In this document: positions 18,746 through 27,978 of the stretch, piece after piece | Numbering within the stretch: position 1 is the first letter of the stretch | Layout: every line of letters starts with the position of its first letter | Assembly (NCBI GenBank): GCA_028285085.1 | Contig: JANQQI010000009.1 | Span: 62,001 to 126,000 of the forward strand | DNA: 64,000 bases | From: Saprospiraceae bacterium | GTDB taxonomy: Bacteria; Bacteroidota; Bacteroidia; Chitinophagales; Saprospiraceae | Direction: 5' to 3' | Program-made: the position numbers and the translations under genes | The notes under the pieces: model-generated | The model's input: the letters and a program-made list of their open reading frames with translations, nothing else | The model's database searches: none | What the model was told of the DNA's origin: nothing

Positions 18746-19873
18746 TTAGAAATTTAAATGGTTGATCACAATGCGGTGATTGCCCGTATCCGCCACGACC
18801 ATAGTTTGGTCCTCGATACAAACCTGAAAAGGCCAGTAAAGACTCCCTTCGGTGCTCCAAATCGTATTTTTGTTTTCACTGCCGGTCGTAAAATCATCTT
18901 GCCCAAGGACATTAACTGCTGCAGTATCGTGCTGGGTGGGCAGTTGGTCAAACCACAGAATTCGGCTACTTCCGGTATCGGCTACCCAAAGTCCATTTTT
19001 ATAAAAACAAGTATCGTAGCACCAATTCAGGGTATTCGCTTTGGGAAACCAACCAAATTGATTCTGACCGTTGGCGTCAAAACTTGGCTGGCCGATGATC
19101 ACATCCGCAGGCTGCTGAAAGGCTGTGGTCCAATCTCGCCACAACAACACCCGATAATACTGGGTATCCGTAATGGTCATCTCCCCCTGCGGACTTACTT
19201 TCACCGAATAGGGCCAGATGGGATCCGTGTTTTCGTAATCGCGCTCGGTGAAATTGGATTTCCCAATGACGCCATCCGCAGCGGTAAAGTTTTGCGTTGG
19301 TATGTTTTTATAGTGCAGTACTCTACGGTTGCCCGTATCTGCTATCCAAAGTTGCGAGCCATCGGAGTAGACCCCATAAGGCCAATTGAGCGATTGCGCC
19401 GATGGGGCCTGGCTAATGCCTTCGACATTCGGTTGATTACTGGCGAAATCAGGTTGTCCTACCACCACGTCAGCGGCCTGGCCATCTGCTGTGGGCAAGC
19501 TATTCCAAATCAATACCCGGTGGTTCCAAGCATCAGCCACGATCAGTTTTTGCCCATCCGACCAAATCCCCGAAGGGTAAAATAAGCTGGATGCACTCAC
19601 TTGGCCGCTAGCGTTTCGGCCAGTATCGGCTTTGGCTATTTGCCCCAGTACGACATCCGGTTTTTGAAACTCGGTTTCGGGCAGATGATACCAAATAAAC
19701 AAGCGGTTTTGCGCTGTATCAACTACAAATAGTTTATTATCCACCAAAAATACACCTCGCGGTGCCAAGAGTGGGCTTTCCTCATCTCCTTTAAAAATGA
19801 GGGTGCGTTCCACTAATTTTTCTAAAACTATACTTTCCGTTTTTTCCATATTTTCCACAATTCGAATGGGCAT
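18746..19873 (-). CDS. NHL-repeat protein of the hydrogenase island
   Basis: Starting at the ATG at 19873, whose A is shared with the hypE stop (TAATG), gives 375 residues; a longer frame upstream lies inside hypE and is rejected. Six or so NHL blades are visible, each with a phrase like YPSGIWSDGQKLIVADAWNHRVLIWN followed by ADVVVGQPDF. There is no signal peptide, so it is probably a cytosolic six-bladed propeller. Translational coupling to hypE ties it to the hydrogenase. Function is unknown; a scaffold or electron-transfer accessory is conceivable. NHL proteins may occur next to other group 1h-type hydrogenases, which I recall only loosely. Confidence 0.8.
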   Translation of the reverse strand: MPIRIVENMEKTESIVLEKLVERTLIFKGDEESPLLAPRGVFLVDNKLFVVDTAQNRLFIWYHLPETEFQKPDVVLGQIAKADTGRNASGQVSASSLFYPSGIWSDGQKLIVADAWNHRVLIWNSLPTADGQAADVVVGQPDFASNQPNVEGISQAPSAQSLNWPYGVYSDGSQLWIADTGNRRVLHYKNIPTQNFTAADGVIGKSNFTERDYENTDPIWPYSVKVSPQGEMTITDTQYYRVLLWRDWTTAFQQPADVIIGQPSFDANGQNQFGWFPKANTLNWCYDTCFYKNGLWVADTGSSRILWFDQLPTQHDTAAVNVLGQDDFTTGSENKNTIWSTEGSLYWPFQVCIEDQTMVVADTGNHRIVINHLNF

Positions 19874-20946
19874 TAACAAATTCGGGGCAGCTGCTCCCCT
19901 ACCAGCATATTGACGACACGTTTGCCCCCGATCCCACTGGTTAGCACCACTTGTCGGGGATGGTCTTCGGTGACCTCGCCAATGATCATTGCGTGACGGC
20001 AATGTTCAGAAGCTTGCATTTTTTGCACCATGTCGTCTGCCACCTCTGCCGCCACAATAGCGATAAAGATGCCTTCGTTTGCCACGTACAGAGGATCGAG
20101 TCCCAGGATTTCGCAAGCACCTTGCACTTGCTCATCCATCGGAATATTTCTTTGCGCAATGTCGATACCCAATTGTGTATCCCGCGCTATTTCGGTGAGC
20201 ACCGTCCCCACCCCACCCCGGGTGGGATCGCGCAATAAATGAATATTGGGGCCAAAGTCATCGAGTAAAGCTTTGACCACGTGATTTAGATTCCGGGTAT
20301 CACTTTCAATGGTGGTTTCAAATTCGAGGCCTTCCCGAACCGACATGATCGCGATGCCGTGCGTAGCGAGCTGATCACTGACGATAATTTTATCGCCAGC
20401 CTTTACTCGTGTACTGCTGATCTGAGCTTGGGCGTGTAAACGACCAACACCAGTGGTATTAATGAAGATCTTATCTCCTTTGCCACGCTCTACGACCTTC
20501 GTATCCCCCGTTACGACTTTTACCCCAGCTTGCTCACAGGCAAACTTGATGGCCACGAGGATATCCCAGAATTCCTGCATCGTTAATCCTTCTTCGATGA
20601 TGAAACTCAATGACAAAAATTCAGGGATCGCTCCACACATGGCCAAGTCATTGACGGTGCCATTAACGGCTAACTCACCAATATTCCCACCGGGAAAAAA
20701 GATCGGCGAAATCACAAAGCTATCCGTAGTGAAGGCGGTTGGACCGGATAAATTCAGTGTCGCGCCATCGTGGCGCTGGTCCAGCATATCATTTTTGAGC
20801 AAGTCAAATACGCCGCTATCCAACAAGCGATTCGTGAGCAAGCCGCCGCTACCGTGCCCGAGTGTAATGACCTCAAAGTCCAGCTTAGGCATCGGACAGG
20901 ATAGCTGCATTTTAATTCTGCGCTCCTTTTGGGTTAATACTTCCAT
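19873..20946 (-). CDS. hypE: HypE, carbamoyl dehydratase of hydrogenase maturation
   Basis: A 357-residue AIR-synthase-fold protein (ITLGHGSGGLLTNRLL, FTTDSFVISPIFFPGGNIGELAVNGTVNDLAMCGA, RDPTRGGVGTVLTEIA). It ends in PRIC: the C-terminal cysteine is the residue that accepts the carbamoyl group from HypF and is dehydrated to thiocyanate, giving the cyanide ligands of the active-site iron. A more upstream Met than usual adds about 20 residues before PKLDFEVITLGHGSGG. It begins 4 bp after hypD and shares an A with the NHL start. Secure. Confidence 0.97.
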   Translation of the reverse strand: MEVLTQKERRIKMQLSCPMPKLDFEVITLGHGSGGLLTNRLLDSGVFDLLKNDMLDQRHDGATLNLSGPTAFTTDSFVISPIFFPGGNIGELAVNGTVNDLAMCGAIPEFLSLSFIIEEGLTMQEFWDILVAIKFACEQAGVKVVTGDTKVVERGKGDKIFINTTGVGRLHAQAQISSTRVKAGDKIIVSDQLATHGIAIMSVREGLEFETTIESDTRNLNHVVKALLDDFGPNIHLLRDPTRGGVGTVLTEIARDTQLGIDIAQRNIPMDEQVQGACEILGLDPLYVANEGIFIAIVAAEVADDMVQKMQASEHCRHAMIIGEVTEDHPRQVVLTSGIGGKRVVNMLVGEQLPRIC

Positions 20947-20950
20947 AGAT

Positions 20951-22063
20951 TTAGACCGCTTGTGGTGTGAGTTGGTTGATCATGTCAGAAAAATGATAGT
21001 AGGCCGCGCAAGCCCCCTCAGAACTAACCATCGGCGCACCCAATGGATTCTCGGGCTTACATTTCGTACCGAAATTAGGACACTCAAAAGGCTTTTTGAT
21101 GCCTTTCATGATCGCGCCAGCAATACATTCTTCGTTTTCCGGCGCTTCGGGAATATTAACGGCAAACTTTTTACGGGCATCGAAATTCTCATACTGCGCC
21201 TTAACTTGGTAGCCACTGGACGGAATGACATCCATACCGCGCCACATACGATCGGTGACGTCAAAAACCTCATAGATGGTCTCCATAGCTTTAGGGTTGC
21301 CATTTTCGCGAACCATACGCGCGTATTGATTTTCGAGCTGTGCCTCGCCGCGTTCCAATTGCTGCACCGTCATCAGGATGCCTTGCAAGATGTCTACTGG
21401 CTCAAATCCGGTGATGACGATTGGTACATTGAATTTCTCCACCAAAGGATAATATTCTTGCATGCCCATGATTGTACATACGTGACCGGCGGCGAGGAAG
21501 CCTTCGACATTGCATTCCTCATCGCTGACCAAGGCCTCAATGGCCGGTGGCACCAAAACGTGAGAGGCCAAAATCGAATAATTATCGAGCCCCATACGAT
21601 GAGCGTGTACAACGGAAAGGGCATTAGCGGGCGCCGTGGTTTCAAAACCAACGGCAAAGAAGACGACTTGGCGATCTGGATGCTCTTCGGCAATCTTCAC
21701 GGCTTCCAGCGGGGAATAGAGAATACGGATATCCGCGCCATTAGCTTTGGCTTCAAGCAAGCTTTTCTCAGAACCAGGCACGCGAAGCATATCTCCAAAG
21801 GAACAGAGGATCACATTTTTTTCTTCGGCCAGATACACCGCTTTATCAATTAAGTTGAGTGGGGTCACACATACCGGGCAGCCAGGACCGTGCACCATAT
21901 TAATTTCCTCGGGCAGCATATTGAGAATGCCGTTCTTAACCAGGCTGTGGGTTTGGCCGCCACAAACTTCCATAATAGTCCAAGGACGCGTCACCGTTTT
22001 TTTAATTTCTTCCAGATAGCGTTGCGCCACTTCGGGATCGCGATATTCAGTTAGAAATTTCAT
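20951..22063 (-). CDS. hypD: HypD, hydrogenase Fe(CN)2CO assembly scaffold
   Basis: A 370-residue protein of standard length. Diagnostic motifs are [16 protein letters not shown] (C34) and [13 protein letters not shown], which bind the iron being decorated, then [12 protein letters not shown] and the C-terminal [27 protein letters not shown] region that holds the [4Fe-4S] cluster. With HypC it forms the complex that builds the Fe(CN)2CO unit. It is located between hypC (90-bp gap) and hypE (4-bp gap). Secure. Confidence 0.97.
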   Translation of the reverse strand: MKFLTEYRDPEVAQRYLEEIKKTVTRPWTIMEVCGGQTHSLVKNGILNMLPEEINMVHGPGCPVCVTPLNLIDKAVYLAEEKNVILCSFGDMLRVPGSEKSLLEAKANGADIRILYSPLEAVKIAEEHPDRQVVFFAVGFETTAPANALSVVHAHRMGLDNYSILASHVLVPPAIEALVSDEECNVEGFLAAGHVCTIMGMQEYYPLVEKFNVPIVITGFEPVDILQGILMTVQQLERGEAQLENQYARMVRENGNPKAMETIYEVFDVTDRMWRGMDVIPSSGYQVKAQYENFDARKKFAVNIPEAPENEECIAGAIMKGIKKPFECPNFGTKCKPENPLGAPMVSSEGACAAYYHFSDMINQLTPQAV

Positions 22064-22153
22064 TTCTTTTGGATTTTATTTTTTATCAAAATATGCTGTC
22101 CTATTATCTGGACTATTTATCATTTTCAATCACATTGACACCGTAGAAAACAC

Positions 22154-22438
22154 TTATTGATATTCTTTTTTATCTGGTAAAAATTCGGCAATATTTAACT
22201 CTTCTTCCACTTCTCCCATTTCTTCTAAATATTGAAAGGTCCTTTTTGCTTCTGCTTCGTCCACGATACTGATGGCCACACCAACGTGAACCAATACGTA
22301 ATCATCCACCACTGCTTGCGGTACCATTTCTAAACTGGCTTCTTTAATAATTCCACCAAACGAAACTTTTGCCATTCGTACCAAGCCATCAAATTTTGAC
22401 TCAATAGATTTTATTTTACCGGGAATTGCTAAACACAT
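22154..22438 (-). CDS. hypC: HypC, hydrogenase maturation chaperone
   Basis: A 94-residue protein starting MCLAIPGKI: C2 is the ligand that binds the iron complex and the large subunit. The OB-like core (VSFGGIIKEASLEMVPQAVVDDYVLVHVGVAISIVDE) is typical. It has an acidic C-terminal extension (EEMGEVEEELNIAEFLPDKKEYQ). Its start lies 22 bp inside the 3' end of hypF, so expression is coupled. The gene is AT-rich, like the 3' part of hypF. Secure. Confidence 0.96.
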   Translation of the reverse strand: MCLAIPGKIKSIESKFDGLVRMAKVSFGGIIKEASLEMVPQAVVDDYVLVHVGVAISIVDEAEAKRTFQYLEEMGEVEEELNIAEFLPDKKEYQ

Positions 22439-24749
22439 GGGTCTCGGATTTATTTTTTAAATGAAATACTTTATGATTTTCAATTTGGTAGCAAACTAGC
22501 TGACCAAAGGAAATATTTTCGTCGTTAGGAGATAGATCTTTATGGAAAAACAATTCAAAAGAATCAGATAAATAATGTTGAATTAAATCCACTAGCAGTC
22601 CATTTTGAAATACACCGCCACTAAAAGCTATTTTCTCAATTTTCAAATCAGTTGCTATCTTCTCAATAATTTGTACCAGAGAGAAATGAAATTTTGCAGC
22701 AACATAATCATGCGGCACGCCTTTTTGCAAATCCAAAGCGATCCTATCTATCAAGGATTTAACACAAATGTTTTGATCATCCGGGTTAGGCGTAAAATAG
22801 CTCTCAGAAAATGCTAATCCATGTTTTTTAAAATAGTCTGTTGCTAAGGTTTCCAGACGCATTGCGGCCTCTCCTTCGTAACTTTGTTGATCTACAAGAC
22901 CGATCAAACTAGCTACCGCATCAAATAGTCGTCCTACACTTGAGGTTTTGAGATTATCTTTTTTATCTAAAAGTTTACTGTAAATTTTTAATTCAGTATC
23001 ACTGAATTTATCTCGTAATAATCTTTCAGCGCGTAGTACATTCCAACTAGCGGTCAAAGCAGAAATCCTCGGCTCCTTTGGCATTTTATTGCCAAGTATA
23101 AAATCGAAATAGCTAAAATGATTAGCGCGTAAAAATTCATACTGCTCGTATTTAAAAAACTCTCCACCCCATATTTGTCCATCATCTCCTAGTCCTGTGC
23201 CATCCCAGATCACTCCCAACACTGGCGCTTCAGAATGTATCAGTTGATGTTCTCCTAATATAGCTCCGAAGTGTGCCTTGTGGTGTTGAATCTTTTTCCT
23301 GGTCACATTGAATTTTTCCGATAACAACTCTCCTAAGCGAGTAGAAGGATAATCCGCATGTTTGTCCGACAGAATAACATCTGGTTCAATTTGAAATAAA
23401 CTCAAAAAATGTTGAATAACTTCCTGATAATTCTGCTGGGTATCGAAATGGTCTAAATCGCCTAGATATTGGCTGACATAAATATTATTTTGGCACAATA
23501 AACTAAAAGTGCTTTTTAGCATCCCACCCATTGCTAATATATTTTTCGAAGGCCATTTTAAATCCGGGTTAATATAAGTCGGCGCCAAGCCGCGAGATCG
23601 TCGAATAGTTATTTTTTGTTTTTTGAAAAAAGAATATTTAATCACACTATCATCCTGCGGCAATACAATTTCCCGATTATTAACTAAAATTAAATCCGCA
23701 ATTTTCGACAATTCATCTAAAGCCTTTTGATCCCGAAACACAATGGGGGATTGGCTGATATTTCCACTGGTTGCGACAATGGCTTTTCCGAATTTTTGTA
23801 ATAATAAATCGTAAAGCGGTGTATATGGCAACATAATTCCCACTTGATCCAATCCCGGTGCAATCTCTGGCAAGAGGAGATTTGACTTTGGCATATCTAC
23901 TAAGACAATAGGTGCCACCGGCCCCTGTAAAAGTGCCATCATCTCAGGATCCAAAGCAAAATTCTCTAAAGCCGCCGCCGAAGGGTACATCAAGGCCAAG
24001 GGCTTCGACGGGCGATGCTTTCTTCGGCGCAGTTCCGCGACCGCAATAGGACTATCAGCCGCACAGGTCAGCAAATAACCACCAATACCTTTGATGGCAA
24101 CAATTTGATGGTTCTGCCAAGCTTGCACGACCCGATCAATCGTCGGCGCCGTATCGCGCATCAAGATTTGCCCCTCCGCATCGTAAAGCGCCATTTGAAT
24201 TCCACAGTCCAGGCAAGAATTCGTTTGAGAGTAGTAGCGTCGATCCTTCGGGTCATCGTACTCGCTTTGGCAAGTGGCGCACATCGGAAAAGCATCCATC
24301 GTGGTCTGAGCCCGATCGTAAGGCAAGCCGTGCACAATCGAAAAGCGCGGCCCACAATTGGTGCAGGTGATAAATGGATAGCTGTAGCGCTGATCCTTTG
24401 GGCTATGCAACTCTGTTCGACAGTCCGAACACATAGCAAAATCTGGCGTCAACAAAAGCCGGGGTGTACCAGAAGCGCCGCTGTGGATAATTTGAAAATT
24501 GTCAAAGAACGCTGGCGTAGTTTCTTCCAACTGAATCGCCGTAATTTGGCTTAAGCGCGGGGCTTGAGCCACCAATTGCTCCCGAAAAGTGGTTGCCATC
24601 GCGGGGTCCGCGTTAAATACCACATGGACCCCATCAACCGTATTATTGACCCAACCGAACAATCCATACTTCTGAGCCAAAGCAAAGACAAACGGACGAA
24701 AGCCTACGCCTTGCACTTGCCCTTCGATATGGATATGCCAGGTCGGCAT
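22416..24749 (-). CDS. hypF: HypF, carbamoyltransferase of hydrogenase maturation
   Basis: The ATG at 24749 shares its A with the hypB stop (TAATG) and gives 777 residues. Domains in order: acylphosphatase-like (GQVQGVGFRPF, 11-20, R18); two C4 zinc fingers (CSDC..CTNC and CATC..CLDC); YrdC-like (KGIGGYLLTC, ATSGNISQSP); and the Kae1-like carbamoyltransferase (IQHHKAHFGAIL, WDGTGLGDDG, FSGGVFQNGLL). It converts carbamoyl phosphate to carbamoyl-AMP and loads HypE. Base composition changes within the gene: the first third is much more GC-rich than the region from about 23900 down to 22440. Secure. Confidence 0.96.
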   Translation of the reverse strand: MPTWHIHIEGQVQGVGFRPFVFALAQKYGLFGWVNNTVDGVHVVFNADPAMATTFREQLVAQAPRLSQITAIQLEETTPAFFDNFQIIHSGASGTPRLLLTPDFAMCSDCRTELHSPKDQRYSYPFITCTNCGPRFSIVHGLPYDRAQTTMDAFPMCATCQSEYDDPKDRRYYSQTNSCLDCGIQMALYDAEGQILMRDTAPTIDRVVQAWQNHQIVAIKGIGGYLLTCAADSPIAVAELRRRKHRPSKPLALMYPSAAALENFALDPEMMALLQGPVAPIVLVDMPKSNLLLPEIAPGLDQVGIMLPYTPLYDLLLQKFGKAIVATSGNISQSPIVFRDQKALDELSKIADLILVNNREIVLPQDDSVIKYSFFKKQKITIRRSRGLAPTYINPDLKWPSKNILAMGGMLKSTFSLLCQNNIYVSQYLGDLDHFDTQQNYQEVIQHFLSLFQIEPDVILSDKHADYPSTRLGELLSEKFNVTRKKIQHHKAHFGAILGEHQLIHSEAPVLGVIWDGTGLGDDGQIWGGEFFKYEQYEFLRANHFSYFDFILGNKMPKEPRISALTASWNVLRAERLLRDKFSDTELKIYSKLLDKKDNLKTSSVGRLFDAVASLIGLVDQQSYEGEAAMRLETLATDYFKKHGLAFSESYFTPNPDDQNICVKSLIDRIALDLQKGVPHDYVAAKFHFSLVQIIEKIATDLKIEKIAFSGGVFQNGLLVDLIQHYLSDSFELFFHKDLSPNDENISFGQLVCYQIENHKVFHLKNKSETHVFSNSR

Positions 24750-25471
24750 TAGACCGTAGCTTCTTGTTTTGCGGTGCGTTTCTCTTGCACTTTTTCCAAT
24801 AGCCAATCACACCAAGCATCAATTCCGATATTTCCGATGGTTGAGATTTCGATCACTTTGAGATTGGGATTGACATCGCGAGCATCAGCCACTACGGCCT
24901 CAACGGAAAAAGGCAAATGTTCCAGCAGATCCACTTTGGAAACGAGCATCATTTCACTGGTTAGGAACATGCGGGGGTATTTTTTCGGCTTATCGTCACC
25001 TTCAGTTGTAGCAATGAGCGTTACGCGGTAATCTTCGCCTAGATCAAAGGAAGCGGGGCAGACGAGATTGCCTACGTTTTCGATGACGAGCAGCTCAACG
25101 CCTTCTAGATCCAGGCTTTCCATGGCTTGCCATACCATCTGAGCTTCGAGATGACAAATTCCTCCGGTAACAATTTGCAAAGCATCGACACCCGCATCAC
25201 GTAGACGATCAGCATCACGCTCGGTTTCCAGATCACCGACCAGAATTTTCATGTTTACTCGATCGCCGATGCGACGGGCTGTTTCCTGAAGCAGAGTCGT
25301 TTTGCCACTGCCGGCCGATGAGGTAATATTAATAAGCAGAATATTTTGTTCGGCCATTTGTTTTCTGATGCTCTCAGCCACAAAATCATTGGCTTTGAGC
25401 AGGTGCATGGTCGTATTATCGCAGGTGACAGTCCCTCGGGCCGCCTTGGTTGATTTTTGAACTTTTTCCAT
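24749..25471 (-). CDS. hypB: HypB, nickel-inserting GTPase
   Basis: A 240-residue SIMIBI GTPase with P-loop NITSSAGSGKTTL (about 48-60), GDLETERDADRL, and a switch/metal region GGICHLEAQMVW containing Cys and His used for nickel binding between domains, then VIENVGNLVCPASFDLGE. There is no N-terminal His-rich nickel store or CxxCGC site. It is the first gene of the maturation operon hypBFCDE, and a palindromic operator lies 85 bp upstream. It delivers nickel with HypA. Secure. Confidence 0.96.
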   Translation of the reverse strand: MEKVQKSTKAARGTVTCDNTTMHLLKANDFVAESIRKQMAEQNILLINITSSAGSGKTTLLQETARRIGDRVNMKILVGDLETERDADRLRDAGVDALQIVTGGICHLEAQMVWQAMESLDLEGVELLVIENVGNLVCPASFDLGEDYRVTLIATTEGDDKPKKYPRMFLTSEMMLVSKVDLLEHLPFSVEAVVADARDVNPNLKVIEISTIGNIGIDAWCDWLLEKVQEKRTAKQEATV

Positions 25472-25535
25472 AATAAAATTGAGCGATTTAAGCTTGTAAA
25501 TTATCAGTCTATTCCAAGTTAGGGAGATGATTTGG

Positions 25536-25576
25536 ATTAGAAAAGCATTTCGAGAGTTTAGAAAACATTTTCTAAA
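25536..25576 (-). promoter_or_regulatory. candidate TetR operator upstream of hypB
   Basis: TTTAGAAAACATTTTCTAAA (25557-25576) is a perfect 9+9 palindrome with a 2-nt centre, 85 bp upstream of the hypB start. A degenerate second copy (ATTAGAAAAGCATTTCGAG) starts at 25536, 21 bp away, about two helical turns. The same palindrome stands upstream of the hydrogenase small-subunit gene, and in both places it is followed on the transcribed strand by the same CTC. The adjacent TetR regulators are the obvious binding candidates. The rest of the 246-bp gap has no gene. Confidence 0.65.
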
Positions 25577-25704
25577 ATGGCGCGAAAAGTTCGGGTGGCA
25601 ACGGAAGGGAAATTAAGACGACATATGCTATCCATGCGATTACGATAAACACATCGACATCCAATTCAGATGATCTAAACCGAGAAGAAAAAGAGAAGAA
25701 TAAA

Positions 25705-25719
25705 TTCTGAACAAGCTCT
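25705..25719 (-). repeat. single AGAGCTTGTTC repeat end after hypA
   Basis: The minus-strand sequence AGAGCTTGTTCAGAA overlaps the hypA stop codon. It resembles the ends of the inverted-repeat elements at 55.3 and 61.2 kb and the single copy at 52470. Whether it is a degenerate element or coincidence is open. Confidence 0.35.
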
Positions 25720-26089
25720 AAGAAGAAGCAGGTAACTGCTCTTCGGCCCCAAAATGTACACGATGAATAAGTAGTTCGGTGCCTTTTACTATATTATTAC
25801 TGGGTTGACCGCAAATGGAACAAACGAATTTGTAGTTTTTAATAGCAGAATAGGCATCGCAGGTCTTACAGTAGATTTCAATGGGAATCACTTCTACGTT
25901 GAGCTTCACAGACTGGAATCTTTGCTCCGCCGTTGTGACCGCTTCGAACGCATTTTGCATCAAAATCGGCTCGACATTAGAGAGCAAGCCTACCTTCAAA
26001 TCAATAGCGGTGAGGGTGGCCAGTTCTTCTGAGGAGAACTCCGCTTCAAGCGTATTGAAAATATTTCGAACTAAAGAGATTTCGTGCAT
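25718..26089 (-). CDS. hypA: HypA, nickel metallochaperone
   Basis: A 123-residue protein beginning MHEISLVRNIFNTLE; the N-terminal MHE supplies the nickel ligands (H2). A zinc site is formed by two CxxC pairs, C74-KT-C77 and C90-SI-C93. It ends the hydrogenase structural transcript, 74 bp after the TPR gene, and is separated from hypB by a gap holding the second operator. Works with HypB in nickel insertion. Secure. Confidence 0.95.
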   Translation of the reverse strand: MHEISLVRNIFNTLEAEFSSEELATLTAIDLKVGLLSNVEPILMQNAFEAVTTAEQRFQSVKLNVEVIPIEIYCKTCDAYSAIKNYKFVCSICGQPSNNIVKGTELLIHRVHFGAEEQLPASS

Positions 26090-26163
26090 GGTAAATAATT
26101 ATCGTTTAGGCATGGGCTGAGTACGATGATGACCTTTATAGGCCTCAGATATTCTCTCATTCC

Positions 26164-27675
26164 TTAAGCGTAAGCGGCGCGCAATTGCGTCAACTTTTGC
26201 AGATGAAGCTCCGCATCTTGCTTAATTTGTAGATCGTTTCCTAAAGCTTTCACTTCCTCCGCCTTGCGGACCATATCGAGATAGCGACTTTCGTCAAATT
26301 TATCTTCGGGCATTCCCAGGTGCCACTGCGCTTCGAGATAATTGAGCAAGGTTAGGCAGCGCTCGGTCGGATAGCGCTCCGCGCGGCGAATTTCCAAAGC
26401 CTCCTGATAATAGTAAAGCGCTTTTTCAATATTATCGGAAAGCTTCGCCTCCGGGTAATTTGTCAAGGCGTTGGCGTAGTGATTACAGACCGCAGCGTAT
26501 TCGTAAGGATAATCGGTTTTGGTATAAATCTGCAAAGCTTCCTGGAAGGCCGAGGAGGAAATAGCGGCCCAGATTCCTTTTTTCTTCTGCTCGTCGGGAA
26601 TCTCTGCGTAGATCATCCCCAGATGATGTTGAATATCGGCGTACACCTCGGGAGTCGCCTCCTGCGTAAACACCTGCACGGCCCGCTGAAAGGTCTCGGC
26701 TGCCGTGCGGAAAAACTGTGGATTGCCCTTTTTGGCCCACGTGAACAGCAGAATACCTTTGCGGTATTGGGTATTGGCCACCATCTCGGGAAGTGATTCT
26801 TGCTCAAAGATGCCGATAGCGCGATTGAAGTAGCCCAGACTCTCGGACCAACTCTCCGAATAATTGGCCACGACACCCGCATCGGTCAACAATAAAGCGG
26901 TTTCGCGATCACGCCCCTGCTTTTCGTACTCTTGCAGCACTTCCCAAAGTGTCCCTTTGAGTTTTTCGAGCATTGCCGGATCGTAGGGCACGCTCAGTTC
27001 TTGTAGCCAAGCTTGATACAGGGCTTGCTTGAGTTCGGTTTGAGCAGACTTGGAGAGTTCTAGCTGCAGCGTATCTTCCAGTAAACGGGCAGCATTGTCC
27101 GGCTGCTGCAAATCAATTAGGAAAAGGGCAAACTGGCGCGCCGTAAATGCGCGATGTTCGTCGGTAGGCGCAGCGTTAAGGGCCTCACTGTAAAAGTAAG
27201 CCGCTTTGTCGGGATCAAAATCCTGAGCCGTTGCACCGTAGTAGCACACCACCCCTTGGTTATGCATCAGTCGGTATTCTTCGAAAGGCGAGTACTGAGA
27301 GATGAGTTCACTCGGGGCAATGGGTAGTCCCTGCTGCAGACGATTGATAAAGTCTAGTTCCAGAAATAAGGATGGATTTACATTTTGCAGATATTCGTAG
27401 GACTTCTCAAAGTTGTCCAGCTTGGCAAAAATAACGCCGAGCAGGTTATTTTCTGTCAGCTCAATGCTCTCCGGCAATAGGTATGGTGGCTGTGCATTAT
27501 ACCAATCTAGGGGAAAACAAATTTCACCGTTTTTAATCAAAATCCCCTCCGCACTTGGCAGGGGGCGTTGTTCCAAGATATCAATTGTGGTTACTAACTC
27601 TTCTAGTCGATCTACTCGATTAATTATCGACTGAAGTTGTTCGTGATATTCAGTTGTCGCATATATCGAAACCAT
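26164..27675 (-). CDS. TPR protein of the hydrogenase island
   Basis: A 503-residue soluble protein. The first 60 residues contain a helix (LQSIINRVDRLEELVTTIDILE) and a short phrase ILIKNGEICFPLDWYN; the rest is about nine TPR-like helical pairs (for example FRTAAETFQRAVQVFTQEATPEVYADIQHHLGMIYAE). No signal peptide or catalytic motif. It overlaps the upstream 108-aa gene by 26 bp and precedes hypA, so it belongs to the hydrogenase operon. An assembly or scaffold role is inferred from position only. Confidence 0.75.
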   Translation of the reverse strand: MVSIYATTEYHEQLQSIINRVDRLEELVTTIDILEQRPLPSAEGILIKNGEICFPLDWYNAQPPYLLPESIELTENNLLGVIFAKLDNFEKSYEYLQNVNPSLFLELDFINRLQQGLPIAPSELISQYSPFEEYRLMHNQGVVCYYGATAQDFDPDKAAYFYSEALNAAPTDEHRAFTARQFALFLIDLQQPDNAARLLEDTLQLELSKSAQTELKQALYQAWLQELSVPYDPAMLEKLKGTLWEVLQEYEKQGRDRETALLLTDAGVVANYSESWSESLGYFNRAIGIFEQESLPEMVANTQYRKGILLFTWAKKGNPQFFRTAAETFQRAVQVFTQEATPEVYADIQHHLGMIYAEIPDEQKKKGIWAAISSSAFQEALQIYTKTDYPYEYAAVCNHYANALTNYPEAKLSDNIEKALYYYQEALEIRRAERYPTERCLTLLNYLEAQWHLGMPEDKFDESRYLDMVRKAEEVKALGNDLQIKQDAELHLQKLTQLRAAYA

Positions 27676-27973
27676 CCCGATTTGTTTTTAGAGTTCCGCG
27701 CGCATCTTTACGAATGCCGCGTTGTAAAATCTTGGCGAATGTTTCCGCCTTTTTTTGAGAATTATAAGTATCAATTCGGCGGCAAATCAGTTGCAAAGGA
27801 TTATTTATCGAAATGTAGACCATCGTCAGATGCCATAAGCTTTTTCGTTCCTGCAACCAATATTGCACCTCGGTATTCATCAGCCACTTATCTTGCTGTA
27901 AAATTTTAAAGTCCGAACGCTGACCAGGCTTTTCAGGAGTAGGATCTCGCGGAATATCGGACGAAATGAACAT
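27650..27973 (-). CDS. unknown hydrogenase-island protein, paralogue of the one at 32603
   Basis: The Met at 27973 (MFISSDIPRDPTPEKPGQRSD, 107 residues) sits 5 bp after the upstream stop; a longer frame from 28018 would run into that gene. It aligns by eye with the 118-aa protein at 32603-32959: KPGQRSDFKILQQDKWLMNT / KPGEQSDMDFLSDDWWLRDT, then LVYISINNPLQLICRRIDTY-like / LVFAHYQEPQKLIKRVISRY, K-KAE, and DARGTLKTNRDGFDIC / DQRGTLTVKLDDFGLC. I know no function for the family. A copy in the operon and a copy between the TetR genes suggests a role specific to this hydrogenase. Confidence 0.7.
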   Translation of the reverse strand: MFISSDIPRDPTPEKPGQRSDFKILQQDKWLMNTEVQYWLQERKSLWHLTMVYISINNPLQLICRRIDTYNSQKKAETFAKILQRGIRKDARGTLKTNRDGFDICDN

Positions 27974-27978
27974 GGCAA

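Noticed and set aside
19874-20002. upstream extension of the NHL protein
   Set aside because: It would overlap hypE in another frame; the TAATG at the hypE stop is a better start.
20453-21853. 466-codon open frame on the plus strand
   Set aside because: It lies antisense to hypE and hypD, whose motifs are unambiguous; the translation has no protein-like pattern.
24750-24806. upstream extension of HypF
   Set aside because: It runs into hypB, and the acylphosphatase domain starts right after the ATG at 24749.
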